Shown: in pieces, positions 35,050 through 47,405 of the stretch
How positions within the stretch are numbered: the stretch's first letter is position 1
How the letters are laid out: each line of letters opens with the position of its first letter
Source: Cryptomeria japonica
Lineage: Eukaryota > Streptophyta > Pinopsida > Cupressales > Cupressaceae
Assembly (NCBI RefSeq): GCF_030272615.1
Contig: NC_081410.1
Location: forward strand, 122,727,640-122,791,639
Direction: 5' to 3'
Length of the DNA: 64,000 nucleotides
Notes under the pieces: generated by a model
What the model was told of the DNA's origin: nothing
Databases searched by the model: none
The model's input: the letters and a program-made list of their open reading frames with translations, nothing else
Program-made: the position numbers and the translations under genes

Positions 35050-37499
35050 GGTACCTTGTAATACTCTATTTTGTTGGACAACATATGCTTTAGGACATCT
35101 TCTAGAGAAAATTTGAATACAAAAAGTGTTCCCCTTGACATGATAAGTATTCTCATGTTCATACTTGGATGATAAGTTTTCGTTATTGGAATTTATTGCA
35201 TATTTTACATTAGGAATCATGGTTTTGCACAAAAATAGCTTATTATTGTTATTTCAAAGGTTTATCCCTTATGTTTGATGTTTTTAAATTTTTCCTAGTG
35301 GATTAGAGATAGTTGTCACCCGCATCCTACTCTATTGTGAAACTGGTGGTTACATCATCTGGTCAATATGTGATATCTTCTAGTTGCTCGTAGTGTTGGT
35401 AAATATTTTTTGGTGTGGATTTGATATTGATGGTTCCCTAATCATACCCTTGTATTGTGTTAATGAGAGAGTGTCATCATGTGTTAGTACCCAATCATCA
35501 TTTGAGTAATTTTTTATTGTCCCATATATTTGTCATGAAGGTTTAATGCTATTATTATTATCATGTTGGTACCACTTTTCTAGTATCAATTGTTAAGTTG
35601 TGTTTTTAGTGTTCTTTCATTATGATTGGTACAAAACTTGTATGCATGTTGGTGTACAATACAGAGGTTGTTGCCATATCATGAATGATGAAATCATTCT
35701 TATGTAGTTCTTAAAAATGTTTGTTTAGCTAATGTCTTAGGTGTGTGTCTTGGGACATTATAAAGTCTAAACCTTGAAGAATTTATATATAGGATGACTA
35801 TTTTAGAAGAACATTTTAAGTAAAGATACATTTATAATTTTTATAGATTCAATTTTTCTAACACTAATTTGAATAATAAAGCTGCATTTGGTTTAAGGAA
35901 TTCCAACTATAAAGGAATAGGAAAGGTAAACCTAGTATTTGTAGATGGGATAAGATGGTGAAGAAACCTAAATCTAAGATTCTTGCAAATTACTAACTAG
36001 AGCTACTAAAAAGCTTACATAGCCTTAAACAAAGAGAAATGACTATAAAGGATTATTTATCGGGTATTGTAGGATAACAATCCATTTAAGACACCATGGT
36101 TGAGTAGAGAAAGGGTAAGGTTGCATGAGTATATTGAGTGAATTAATTCAATAATAGTTAGGTATGTTAAACATACAAAAATATTAATTTGAGTGAATTA
36201 ATTCAATAATAGTTAGGTATGTTAAACATCCAAATATTATACAAAGTATACTAGATGGCCATAACCATATAAAGAAAATTATCTACAAGGTTTAAAAATA
36301 GAAAAAAATAAAAAATAGGAGCAATAGGAATGAGGGCCATATTGCAGTGAAACAAAAATATATGTGGGTTATATTAAGAGTGATAGCCCATATTGAAAGG
36401 AGGAAGGGAAAAAAAATGTCAGTACAAGGAAAAAGATGAAATAAGTTCATACTACAATGAAATAACTAATAGATATCAAGAGGTAGAAGAAGATATGAAA
36501 GAGGATATGGTATATCCTTAAAGGGAGCATTATTCATGTGCAAATGACACTAAGATTTTGAATTCCACCAAGGTTGAAGAAGCGTTAGCAAGAAGCTAGA
36601 AGAAATATTGAGATTTATCCATGCTAATGAGGAGACATAGACATTATACAACTCTTAAGATTAACTAGAAAAGGCAAGTTCCTTGCCACAAGAAGAGCTA
36701 TGTTGAAACATGATTATGAGGAATAATCAATACAAAATAAAATTTTATTCCAAATGATTAACAAAACTAGGGGAAAACTATGTAAGAAAGAAACATTTTA
36801 TTTTTATTATTCCAATGAAATGGAAATTGTAACATTCAAAAAATAACATGCTACAACCAAATGGGCTTTCTCATTACAATAATTTGCAAGCTAGGGATAC
36901 AATCTACACTATTGGGACTACAGCTACTTTCTATGACCCTCATTTGCCTTCTTTATCTAGAATGTATAACCACCCTATAATATTTTGAAAAGTGTAATTC
37001 CATGTTTTTGGATGCCAAAAGACTAATCGTCCCCTTTTCCCACTCAAGAAGATGTTTTATTGAAAATTAGAAATTTGGATTTCTACTGGTCAAACTTTAG
37101 GGAGACATAACTTTTAATTTGGTTGTTGGACCTTTGATCATCACATATATTTAGAAATATTGTGAAGGGACCTATAATGGCTAATTGTGTTGATGCAATC
37201 CATTCAACTTTCAAGCCCATCTATGGCTTCTATATACCTCACAACTACATTCGAAGGAGCATTGAAGAAATTTCCTAGAATAAAAACCTTAATATTTCTC
37301 AAATGCCATATGATATTGGGAAATTTATTTCACGACTAGATTCATTTCACCATTTTGGAGGTTTGGGTAAGATTTCGTGAAAAAATTCCAATTTACTACT
37401 ACCATTTTTATCCCTTATTGAAAGATAAACAATATTTTTGGGTGATGCAAGATTGCTCTTACACCCTGGATGCTCTTGCATCACATAAGTGGGAATGAA
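35050..37499. other. Unassigned sequence, possibly upstream part of a Ty3 pol remnant
   Basis: AT-rich. The Ty3 remnant to the right lacks a visible RT, and RT would be expected here, but I could not recognise any RT motif. A tandem duplication lies at 36136-36236. Confidence 0.35.
36136..36236. repeat. 55-bp tandem duplication
   Basis: GAGTGAATTAATTCAATAAT and the following bases start at 36136 and again at 36191, nearly identical for about 45 bases. Confidence 0.85.
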
Positions 37500-39000
37500 A
37501 TTATAATAGTGACGAGTCAAGAAGGAAGAACATAACATATCATATTTTAGTGATAATTTGAATAATAAAATAAAATTAGTTTTTATATTGACTAATAATG
37601 GTATGCCATAATTAAAGCATTGAAGAAATGGAGACATTATTTTCTACCAGAGGAGTTTGTGTTGTACATTAATCATTAGGTATCATAATATTTGAATAGA
37701 TATGGTAAAGTGAACCAAAGACATGTGAGATGGGTAGAATTTACGTAAAGTTATAGTTTTTGTTGAAGAATAAGAGTGAAAAATTAAATAAGGTTACAAA
37801 TGCATATCAAGTAGGAGAAACAAGTTTCTAATATAAATGAGATTAGAGATTGTTGAATTTGAAGAATTGAAGCAATTATATAAGACTAGCCTTAATATTT
37901 CAAAGGAAGGTAGAGCATGTAAGGAAAAAATATGTATTCATAAAATTGTCTTGACTATTTAATCTATAATGAAATTTTGTTTAAGGGTAGTTAGTTATGT
38001 ATTTGTAGAAGCTCCATGCGAGCATATTTGATCAGGGAGAGATACAATGGTAGTTTTATCAGGGAATACTTTAGTAGAAAAATATTTGTGTTGGTAAGTA
38101 AGAATGAATTTTGGCCCCAACTATATGATGATGTGAATAAATTTGCTCAATGATGTAGATTACACCAATGGCAAAGGGAAGTATCTAGAATATAGGTTTG
38201 TACTAGCCATTGCTTGTCTTAAAGAGTTGGATTTCTGAGAACCCAAACATGTCATGATTCTATATTTTTAGTTGTACATATGTTTTCCACAATGACACAT
38301 TTCATCCCATGTAAGAAGAATAATAATGCAATACATATAATTAACTAAATCTTCAAATAAGTTATGAGGTTGCAGAATTTGATAAATAATATTGTTTTAT
38401 ATAGATACACAATTTATTGGATAATTTTAGAATGTATTATGGAAGAAGATGAATGTAAAATTGAAATTTAATCTAGCATACCATTAACAAACTAATGGAA
38501 AATAAAAGCAGCAAATATGAGTTTGGGTAACTTTTTAAGATGTTTGGTTAGAGAAAAGATAATAAATTGTGACATGGTTCTACTCTTAGTAGAATTTACA
38601 TACAATAGCTCTATTAACAAAAAAAAATATCATTTTTGGTCACATATGGAATTAGCCAAAGGAATGCACCTAAATTGAGGAATATCAAACAATAAAAATA
38701 GAAGTACAAAGGTAGAAGAATTTGTAGAACACATATATGAAGTACATGTAGAAGTAAGAATCCATATGGGGAAAATGAAATATTAATTAAAGGAGAAAGG
38801 TGATGAAAAGAGAAGGCATAAATAGTTTTTTGTTGGATAAGAGGGGATGTAATATCTCAAGAAGCAAATATTTTTCAGTGGGAACAAACAATAAGCTAAA
38901 AGTGAACAAGTTTAGTCCTTGCAAAAGGTTTGATTTAGGAAATATATATTAAGTAGATTATATAACCTAATAAAGGGATAGCAATATAGAGGTATGATAG
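37500..39000 (+). pseudogene. pol: Ty3/gypsy RNase H and integrase remnant, chromovirus-like
   Basis: Fragments in changing frames, in the right order for Ty3 pol. RNase H: TSQEGRT, then IKALKKWRHYFLPEEFVLYI (about 37610-37670) and NQRHVRWVEF (about 37714). Next FLLKNKSEKLNKVTNA (about 37760) and VEFEELKQLYKTS (about 37855). Integrase zinc region: SRKIFVLVSKNEFWPQLYDD (about 38070) to QWQREV. Core: MSLGNFLRCLVREKIINCDM and VEFTYNSSIN (about 38515-38620). After integrase: GTNNKLKVNKFSPCK (about 38880). These match chromovirus-type Ty3 elements. RNase H Asp of the usual YTDH is now Asn. I looked for a chromodomain downstream and did not find one. No LTRs are visible around it. Confidence 0.85.
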
Positions 39001-40313
39001 CACAATTAGGCACTAGAATAATTGAATATAAGAAAATGAGATATTGGATATCATAGTTAGAAGGAACACTACAAACAACTAGTGTGAAGGATATTTGGTA
39101 AAGTGAAAAGGAAGGAGAAGAATTGTTTTGGATCTCAAAGGTCAAGGTAGGTCATATTGGTTTTCTCTATCCTCTGGAAAGTGGGTGAATCCAATTTTAA
39201 TCAAACCTAGGTATCTAATGAAAGTGCATCCCAAGATTTAATAGAAATCATGCACCAACAAAAAATATTTTTTACTTGTCTATTTTATTTACAAGTTTTT
39301 ATTGCATTCCAATCACAATAAGTTGCCAAAGGCCCTAACACATTTCACTTCAATTGAATATTTTAACTTGCATGAATAAAAATATAGTTTTCTATGTTCC
39401 TTTTATGTCATATTTACTTTCTAAAAAAATGGATAATTACAATGGCATCAATTAGTCTTTGAACTTTACCGAGCCTAACAAGATTATGCCTAGTTAACCA
39501 TCAATGACTTGTGATAGCTCTCCAAATTTTGTGGTAATAAAGGAATTCACGACAAGGAATATGATCCCCAAGAGTTCTTATGATATGCATCACATGAAAT
39601 CCATCATCATCACATTCAATTTGGGAGATTCAACTATACATCTAGCTCAACATTCGTAATACAAAATTTTATTGAAAATCATATTATACATCATGTAATA
39701 AAAAGTTGTCATGAAAAAAATTTAGGAGAGAGGTAGATATCAATGCATAATTTTTTTTTATTAGGTAAGAGGTGTTTCTGGAATACCCCCAACCTTTTAC
39801 AAATCTACTCGCACACAACTAGTCAATAACAAATATGTAGCAAACATACCAAAAATACACTACAAAAAAGACTAAATAATTCCATATGTATACCTAGTAA
39901 GTTACACACCTTTAATTTATGTTTCGGATAGAGATACATGTTTTGTAATACCATTCTTTAGTTGAACACTTCCAGATGTTGAGAGAAAAGGGTGAGTTAA
40001 TATATATTAATACTTAACCAATTTAACCATTTAGTTAGAGTCATTCCAATTACCATATGTGTAGAAGTAAAGAACTAAGAAAAATGAGAAATCATACATG
40101 AATACCAAGATTTTAAGTGGAAAATATAATGAGGGAAAAACCACAATGAGAACTATCCCAATATATGAAAACATGTTACAATGTTTTAGGCTCAAGGCCA
40201 AGGATGCTCACTACTCCTGATTTTGACTTGAAATACTAAGGCACACAACCCTAGGTAAAGATACAATGGACTTGCAAACATAGAAGATCAATTATTTTGG
40301 GAAAGATACAATA
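39001..40313. other. Unassigned flank left of E3
   Basis: AT-rich. Near 40130 GGGAAAAACCACAATGAGAA resembles a conserved block of the minus-strand SIRE-like LTRs, so E3 may have inserted into another such LTR. Confidence 0.35.
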
Positions 40314-40318
40314 CATAT
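40314..40318. other. E3 target-site duplication, left copy
   Basis: CATAT, identical to 54720-54724. Confidence 0.88.
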
Positions 40319-41135
40319 TGTAGACACCTAAAATTGTCTTGTCTAATTAAATAAATATTTTTATTTATTTAATTATTTTAACCTAATTCTTATATTAATT
40401 AAATAAATCATTATTTATTTAATTAATTCATTTATTCTCTTCTAGCCTTATTTCTCATTTGAATAAATAGCTTTATTTATTTAAATTATCCTTTTCCTAA
40501 ATTAAATAAATACTTATATTTATTTAATTGATCCCACTTCTTCTATTAATTAAATAAATCTTTATTTATTTAATTAATTCATTAACCTTTTCCACCCATG
40601 GCACATGTCATTCATCTCTTAATTCCTACACTACCTACCCTATTATTATTTTCTTATTTTCTCTACCTACCCTCTAATTATAGCCGACCATTTATCTTTT
40701 ACACCTCTCAATCTTATCCCTCCATTTCTTATAATGTCTTCTATATAAGAGGATACTTCTCTCATTATCAACTCCTAATCATTCAATCATTCTAATAAGC
40801 CATTCAACTAATCACCTAATCAAGCATTCTAGCATTCAAACTTTCATATCCGATCAAGCCTACTTGCAACCACATTTCCATTCTTTATTGAGCTCTTGTG
40901 CACACATAAAATCTGAGAGCAAATATATCAAGCAAGATCAATGGAGATAGGAAGAATGGAGATCCAAATCCTATTGGACATGTGATGGTATAATATTTGT
41001 GATTTCATTTGATTTGCATTGTCTTAGGTAACCTTCATATGTTATGGTGGATCTTTGTTGATTGTTAGGCTAGGGTTTTGTGGTTGAATTCATTTAGTCT
41101 TTCAATATTGTTGTTATCCATTTTCACCATAAACA
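40319..41135 (+). repeat. E3 5' LTR
   Basis: 817 bases, TGTAGACACC to CCATAAACA. The first 270 bases hold an array of AT-rich hairpins. A TATA box, CTATATAAGAGG, lies at 40741 and is kept in the 3' LTR at 54325, so transcription probably starts near 40775. Confidence 0.93.
40345..40582. repeat. Array of five AT-rich palindromes
   Basis: Five units of the type AAATAAAT, 2 to 6 bases, then ATTTATTT, at about 40348, 40396, 40461, 40500 and 40550. Each can form a hairpin. The truncated 3' LTR begins inside its equivalent of the last unit. Confidence 0.85.
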
Positions 41136-41160
41136 TTTTGGCACACCCTGTGGGACATGG
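41136..41160 (+). promoter_or_regulatory. E3 primer-binding site
   Basis: TTTTGGCACACCCTGTGGGA directly follows the LTR. It resembles the TTTGGC...GTGGGA site of plant Tat-type elements. The inverted copy (54010-54036, minus strand) has a less altered TTTTGGCATGCCTGGTGGGA. Confidence 0.75.
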
Positions 41161-43686
41161 ATTTTTGTTACATCTGTGTTTTCTTGCAAGTTTCCTAACC
41201 ATATTGCTGTTTTGTAAAACAATTTGGAGAATAACCTTGTGCAACTAGGGTTTTGGACACAAAATTAAGATCTTGGAGAGATTTGATCTGATCTCACAAA
41301 CGGCTAAGAATTTTTGCACCAAATTTTTTTTCCAATTTGAAGATGGTATTAAGAGCTCTCAATCCAAAATTCATAATTTTTGGAGAAAATTTGCATTTTC
41401 TATGAATTTTTTTATGATTTTTCATAAAAAATTAATTTTGAGAGCAAATGAGCAAAATTTTTTGGTTTTCTTACATTTTTGGAAATATATCATAATTATA
41501 AATAGGATCTGTTCTTTGTGATTTTAATTTTGATGCAAAATCATACCTAAAAAATCGGATCTTTAAAAATTAGGTTTTTTCATTATTTTGATCAGATCTC
41601 ACAAACGTCTTTGAATTGTGGCATCAAATGTTTTTTGAACGTCAAGAACATTACCAAAGGTGCTCAGTAAAAATTTTAGATTTTTTGGAGTATATTATAA
41701 GTTTCTATAAATTTGTTATGTATTTTCATAAAAAAATAATTTTGAGATCAAATTAGCAAATTTTTTGGATTTTCTTACATTTTTGGAAATCTTTCATAAT
41801 TATACACAGGATCTATTCTTTGTGATTTTAATTTTGATGCAAAATCATTCCTAAAAAAACGTATCTTTGAAAATTAGGGTTTTGCATTATTTTGCTTATA
41901 TCTCACAAACTGCTTGGAAATTTTGCATGAATTTTTTTATGCAGACTGGGAAGGTCATCACGAGTGTCCAGTAAAAATTTCATATTTTTTGGATCAATTT
42001 TGCATTTTATTTGAATTGTTTATGATTTTTCATAACAAACTAATTTTTGGAGCAAATTAACAATTTTTTTGGATTTTCTTACATTTTTGGAAATTTATTG
42101 AAATTTTACAGGTGGTCTTTTTTTATGATGAATTAGATCTTTGAATTGGTCAAAAAAATCGTTTTGTCAAAGGCCCCTATTTCACAAAGTCTTTTGGATC
42201 TAAAATTGACCTAACTTGCGTGCTTGCAGGAAGGGGTGATCATTTGAAACAATCCAAACTACTAACAAATCTTTGTTACAGAACCTTGAAAAGGATTTTC
42301 TTTTGATCTTTATTGTGTGCCTTCTTTTCATAGATTATAAAACACTTCAATTGGTGCACTAAAATTGAAATGTCTTGAGCAATATGCTCTTTTTGTTTAA
42401 TCTTTAGAGGGTCTGTCTCCCCGTGTGGTCATTAGGACTACTAGTGAGGAGAGAACAACCCAAGTGGTAGCGAGGAAAACCTACCTCTTCTGAACCACTA
42501 TAAACAATTGTATTCATGGTGAAAACCATGGGTAACGTGTGTTGAATAGTTCATACCGACACTATGTCTCCCCATAAACCCATTTGATCAAATTTATTTG
42601 ATCATTTGTAGGACATAACCCCTATCAGATGGGAGCCTTCTGTATTTACAAGGCTGAAAGTGCCGCATGTATGTCAACACAGGCGGATGCCCTTACTAGC
42701 ACCTTTTTGTTTTAGAAGCCAAAATCCTTCTATTTGTTGGGTCAGGAGGTCGGACCTCTGGAGCGACCCACACACATACAATTCTTAGTAGAGATACAAA
42801 GTTCACCACAGGGAGTTTTCGTGGGGACTGATTCTTGGCTGCCTCAGAGAAGTGAGTGCCGAGGGTGGAGCCAGTGGGGTCAAGCATCTAATTATCCGCT
42901 CTGATTAGCATAGCCTCGAGGGAAACCCCATGTGGGATCAACAACTATTGTCCTGGCCAACCATAAGAATTGTGCTTGTCTTCTTTTGAACATTCAAACA
43001 TTCAAGATCAAACATCAAAACATTATATCTTTTGTGTCTTCAAGTGTATACAAAACATTTTTTACATCAAACAACACACTTTTCTTTGAGTCATTTTGAG
43101 TCTAAACACTTGCAAACATTGAGTCCTCATCAACATTGTGTCCTCTTGTCACGAAAAAATGGTCAAAAATTCAGATTTGATCACAACAAACAACTTTACA
43201 AATTGGAAAACTTTATAGTTCAACAAACAAGAGAAATCAATTTCAGAGTCATTGAGATTCCTAGATTATTTCTCTAGGTTTTCATCTAGCATTCAACCTA
43301 TCTTTGGGTCTCACAAAGTCTATCATTGCTTTACATCTTGCATTACATTCACATTTGTCTAAACTTGAGTCAAAAGGTCACTTACTTGTCCTCATCTTGC
43401 TTTGTCAACACACTACATACAACAACATTTTGCTAAGTGGTCCCTCATCAAGGTCACTCACCTTTGGGTCTCATTTGGTCTTACTTAGAGTCAAGGTCAA
43501 CTTACCTCATCAAGAGAAACTATCATCTCTTTGGAAGTCACACCTACTCTACTACATACATACTTGGTCTTACACTTTGGACATTGCAAGTAAACCTCAA
43601 ATTCATTTACATTTCATCCAACTCTTGGTCTTCCATACTTTTTCCATTTTCATCTAGTCTCACACATCTTGGTCAAGATCTAGTTC
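41161..43686 (+). other. E3 leader
   Basis: 2.5 kb of non-coding sequence. 41275-42180: a ~304-bp unit present three times. 42415-42960: a less AT-rich segment with several short inverted repeats, such as TGGTGAAAACCATGG and TTTGATCAAATTTATTTGATC, that looks like structured RNA. The whole stretch up to about 43610 recurs in inverted orientation at 51590-54106. Short open frames inside (43304-43657) are shared with the inverted copy simply because the DNA is. Confidence 0.8.
41275..42180. repeat. Three-fold tandem repeat, ~304-bp period
   Basis: TCTCACAAAC occurs at 41292, 41597 and 41901, giving periods of 305 and 304. Each unit continues with CATTTTTGGAAAT near its end and TTTTGATGCAAAATCAT, the third unit being more diverged. 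The inverted arm has the same triplet at about 52990-53895. Confidence 0.88.
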
Positions 43687-45193
43687 ATGGTTGAAACCCA
43701 TTCCCAAAAATCTAGGAGAGAAACTAAAGAGGTTCAAGAGTCTACAAACATGAGTTCCTATGAGTATGACAATGATATATTCTTCAATTTTGATCATACT
43801 ACATTACCTGACATGGATTCCTATAGAAACATTCCAAATGTTGAGAACATGGACACTACAAACAACAATGATACTCACAATGACAATATGGACAACTTTT
43901 CCATACATTCAACAAAAGTGGAAGACTCCATTATAGATCCCCGTTTTAATCGATTGGTTGAGGAAATAATGAGGAGAGATAGACAATATTTCTTACAAGT
44001 GATGGCAGAAAGTGGAGCCAAGATTCCTTGTGATTTTGACATGTCTCAAATAATGGAAAATCAACCTTTGCAAAAACCTCAACTCAACATGGATCAAAGG
44101 AGGCCTAATAGTGGAGGCAATAAAGGACCACATCTTGTGCCTAAATCACCATTATCTTTGTTTCAAAAACTTGAGGTCCCACATACACATGGTCAAGCAT
44201 ATGATACTCAACTTTGCAGACCATTATGGAAGTCTTATGTAGAAAAATATGCTCAATCACATGCAAATGCTAAGGACCATCCACCAAAGCAATTGGATAT
44301 CCAAAGGCATGATCAAAATTTGGACACAAGGAAACCCTGCGTCAAATTTGGAGGCAACACATTAGAACAAACTCATGACATGCCTGTAGAGTATGGTATA
44401 CATGGACAAAATAGATATTCCATTCCTCATCATGACTCTATACCAAGTGGTCCATATACACAACATCACTATAGACCTCCTCCATATGAACATGTGTATG
44501 ATCAATACCATCCATATATACAGTATGCTCCTCCTCCACCCAGTGGTTTAGGCATGGGCTATGGTCCAAGAAGCCCGGTCTCCACCTAAGAACAATTTGG
44601 AACAACAAATTAAGGATTTACAAAAGAAAATGGAGGACATAAATACACCGAAGCCAACTTACATAATCAGAGACATATGTCCCTATCCATTTGACAAAAG
44701 CATTCCAATGCCTCCATTTCCTACACACTTTGTGACATCTAAGTTTGATAAGTACATAGGAAAAGGGGATCCTAAGGCACATATAAGACAATTTTTCATA
44801 GCTTGCATTGAGGTAGCATCAAAAGAGACATATTTGATGAGATTATTCCCACAAAGCTTAGGTGATCAAGCTATGGAATGGTTCTCCCAACTTCCACCTG
44901 GAATTAAGTCATGGGGGGATTTAGTAGAGGCTTTTATCCAACATTTCTCATACAACATAGATACAGATATATCAGTCACTACTTTGTGCAACACCAAGCA
45001 AAAGGATGGAGAGTCTTTTTCATCATTTTTACAAAGATGGAGGAATCTAGCCAACAGATGCTCTTGTGAAATTCCACAAAAACAAATGCTAGAGATGTTC
45101 ACCCAAAATGTTAACATAGACATTGGTTATGACCTAAGAAAATCTTGTTTGTCCACCTTCAAGGACGTCATTGAAAAAGGCTTAGAAACATAG
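43687..45193 (+). pseudogene. gag: E3 gag
   Basis: Starts at the ATG at 43687 (MVETHSQKSRRETKE). A 300-codon N-terminal part is rich in Asn, His and Pro (PPPYEHVYDQYHPYIQYAPP). After a one-base shift near 44585 comes the Retrotrans_gag capsid domain: FDKYIGKGDPKAHIRQFFIA, LMRLFPQSLGDQAMEWFSQL, WGDLVEAFIQHFSYN and GESFSSFLQRWRNLANRC. This is the Tat/Ogre type capsid. It ends at a TAG (45191-45193) that probably replaced a sense codon, since VLIEQGVIKIFKEN continues in frame. Good preservation fits E3's younger age. Confidence 0.92.
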
Positions 45194-45860
45194 AAGGTCC
45201 TAATTGAACAAGGAGTCATTAAAATATTCAAGGAAAACAAAGAGGACTTTAAAGGAAAAGACAAGCCAAGATTTTGGAATAAAAACAAGAACACAGTCAA
45301 TGATGGTGTTGTGGATGCCAATACAGTGTGACCTAAAATCATTTTTTCCAGATCAAGCTCTACAAATAATCAAGTTAATACTCAAACAACTTCAAAATCA
45401 TGAAGGAAGTTCACCCCATTGGGAGAACGACTTGAGTCAGTTTTCAAGAAGCTAGTGGCAAACAAAATAATAACAATTCCAGATCTGCCTCCATATGAGC
45501 CAAAGGTTAAACCAAATTGGTGGAATGATGATGAGTATTGTGAATTTCATAAGAGCAAAGGTCACAAAACTATAAATTCTAATCGGCTAAAGAACATCAT
45601 ACAAGATCTTATTGATAGAGGTGACATTGAGATTGAAGGACAGTCATCCAATCAAGAACATGAGATGTTAAAGAACCATTCCCAAAACATGACAAGGGAA
45701 AAGCTAAAGCCACAGATGAGCAGACCAACTATACCAGAGCATCCTATAACTATGATTCAACTGTTAATCACATTTCGATGGACAATTATGTCTCTACCAT
45801 TATCATCAAGGACAAAATGCCTGAAAATTCTACCCAAAGACCTAAAATTGTCCTAAAAGG
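45194..45860 (+). pseudogene. gag: E3 gag C-terminus with CxFH-type motif
   Basis: After a frame change the segment LPPYEPKVKPNWWNDDEYCE, followed by FHKSKGHKTINS and LKNIIQDLIDRGDIEI (45480-45640), matches the conserved gag C-terminus of plant Tat elements (YC-x-FH-x5-H-x-T, then LK-x2-I-x2-LI-x2-G). This motif takes the place of the usual zinc knuckle. The cysteine normally found after the threonine is Ser or Asn here. The following Gln/Asn-rich part leads to the protease linker. Confidence 0.85.
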
Positions 45861-46440
45861 CATCAAATCTTCTTCCGAACATACCTCTAAATGTAATGTT
45901 ACAACTCGTCAAGGTAAATTCACCTTGCAAGGTGCTCCAGCTAAAAACACCGCTTCCTCATCAACCAAACCTGAGTATGACCTTGTAGAACAGTTAGGGA
46001 AGACAATCGCACTTATCTCAATCCTTGAGCTCTTACGCATATCCCCTACACATAAAGCCATTCTTGACAAAACTTTGAGAGACACTTCCATCCCTACTAA
46101 TCTAAATGTGGACCATTTTCAAGCCATGGTGGGATACCTTTCCGTTCCACACTCCTTTACATTTATAGAAGCCGATGACGCTTCTGTGAGCCAACCACAT
46201 AATGAACCTTTACACATCAAAGCCTTCCTACATAAACATCGAATAAAGAAAGTCCTAATAGATGGAGGAGCATGTCTAAACATGTGTACATTAAGCACTA
46301 TTAAACAATTGGGATATTCTGATAAAGCTATGAATTCTACAAACAAAATTACCATCAAAGCATATGATGATGAAGAACGTTCATCCAAAGGCACAGTCAC
46401 TTTACCTCTCAAAGGTGGGCCAGTTACAAAGGATGTGGTT
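45778..46440 (+). pseudogene. E3 linker and aspartic protease, N-terminal part
   Basis: YDLVEQLGKTIALISILELL is the same linker as in E4. HKHRIKKVLIDGGACLNMCT carries the active site as D-G-G (46258-46272) instead of D-S-G or D-T-G, as occurs in several plant Tat elements. TLPLKGGPVTKDVV follows. The frame is cut at 46440 by the 4-kb solo LTR and resumes in the same frame at 50469, once one copy of the duplicated TGGTT is discounted. Confidence 0.9.
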
Positions 46441-47367
46441 TGTAGTACCCTACTCATTTGAACTCATATTTTACTATTGGTCTTTTTTAGTGGATACATT
46501 ACCATGATTTGTTATTTAGACTTATATGACATTATTCCATGCTTTATCTAAATATGAGATGCATAATTTATTTGCAGTATTTTAGTACTTGTGATTTATT
46601 GCATTTTATGGATTATTGTTATGTACTGACACCTTACTTTATCTATGCAATGTGGAATTATATGTTGTGTGTCTGCGAGTGTATTGGATGTAAGGGGACA
46701 ATTTTCCTTCACTCCTTTTGGTGAGACAGGGAATGTCATGATTCTCCTTCATCGGTGTGTATGTCATGTTTTCTATATTGTATATTTGCATGAGTGGTTC
46801 GGTGATGCAGGATAATTGTAGGTACAAGTACCGGGTAGGTATGGGGTATCGTCTCCACCTGGCTTCACAGGTCTAAGCATGCCTTATATTTTCTAATGGA
46901 AGTGGAGGAGATAGTAGTTGACCCTATTTTGTTCAGTTACACTCGGGTGAGTGTCGTCAGTTAGTCATCCTGTCAGTCGTTGACCTTCGTATTTTGTTGA
47001 TTGACCTTTTATGAAGAAGCGCTTGATGTTTGCTCAGTTTACGTGTTTAAGTGATTTTAATTATTGCATGTTATGTTTTATTTGTCTATGAAGGGTGAAA
47101 AATTGTTAATAATGAGAATTAAATAGTGATGCTAGGATTTAACGTCCTTCATGTAGAAGTAGGTGAATTATCGAAACTATGTTCGATGATTGGTTTTCAA
47201 ATTGTACTATAGTTATACGTATTTTATATGTAGATTCAGACTCGAACACATATATATATATATATATATATATTCATGTAGGTAATTAGGAGTCATGTTC
47301 AATTATGTTGATTACCTTAATAAGATTATTTGGAAGTTGAATAAATTAGAGTTTATAATATAACGTA

Positions 47368-47405
<38 letters not shown>

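Noticed and set aside
39050-39200. Possible chromodomain after the Ty3 integrase remnant
   Set aside because: The translation shows no aromatic-cage pattern or the usual LVKWKG stretch.
41275-42180. CRISPR-like array from evenly spaced repeats
   Set aside because: Units are ~304 bases and diverged throughout, in a plant retroelement leader; not a CRISPR.
43304-43694. Open frames in the E3 leader that recur in the inverted copy
   Set aside because: Both lie within the duplicated leader; several overlapping frames stay open equally and none shows domain features, so the similarity is at DNA level.
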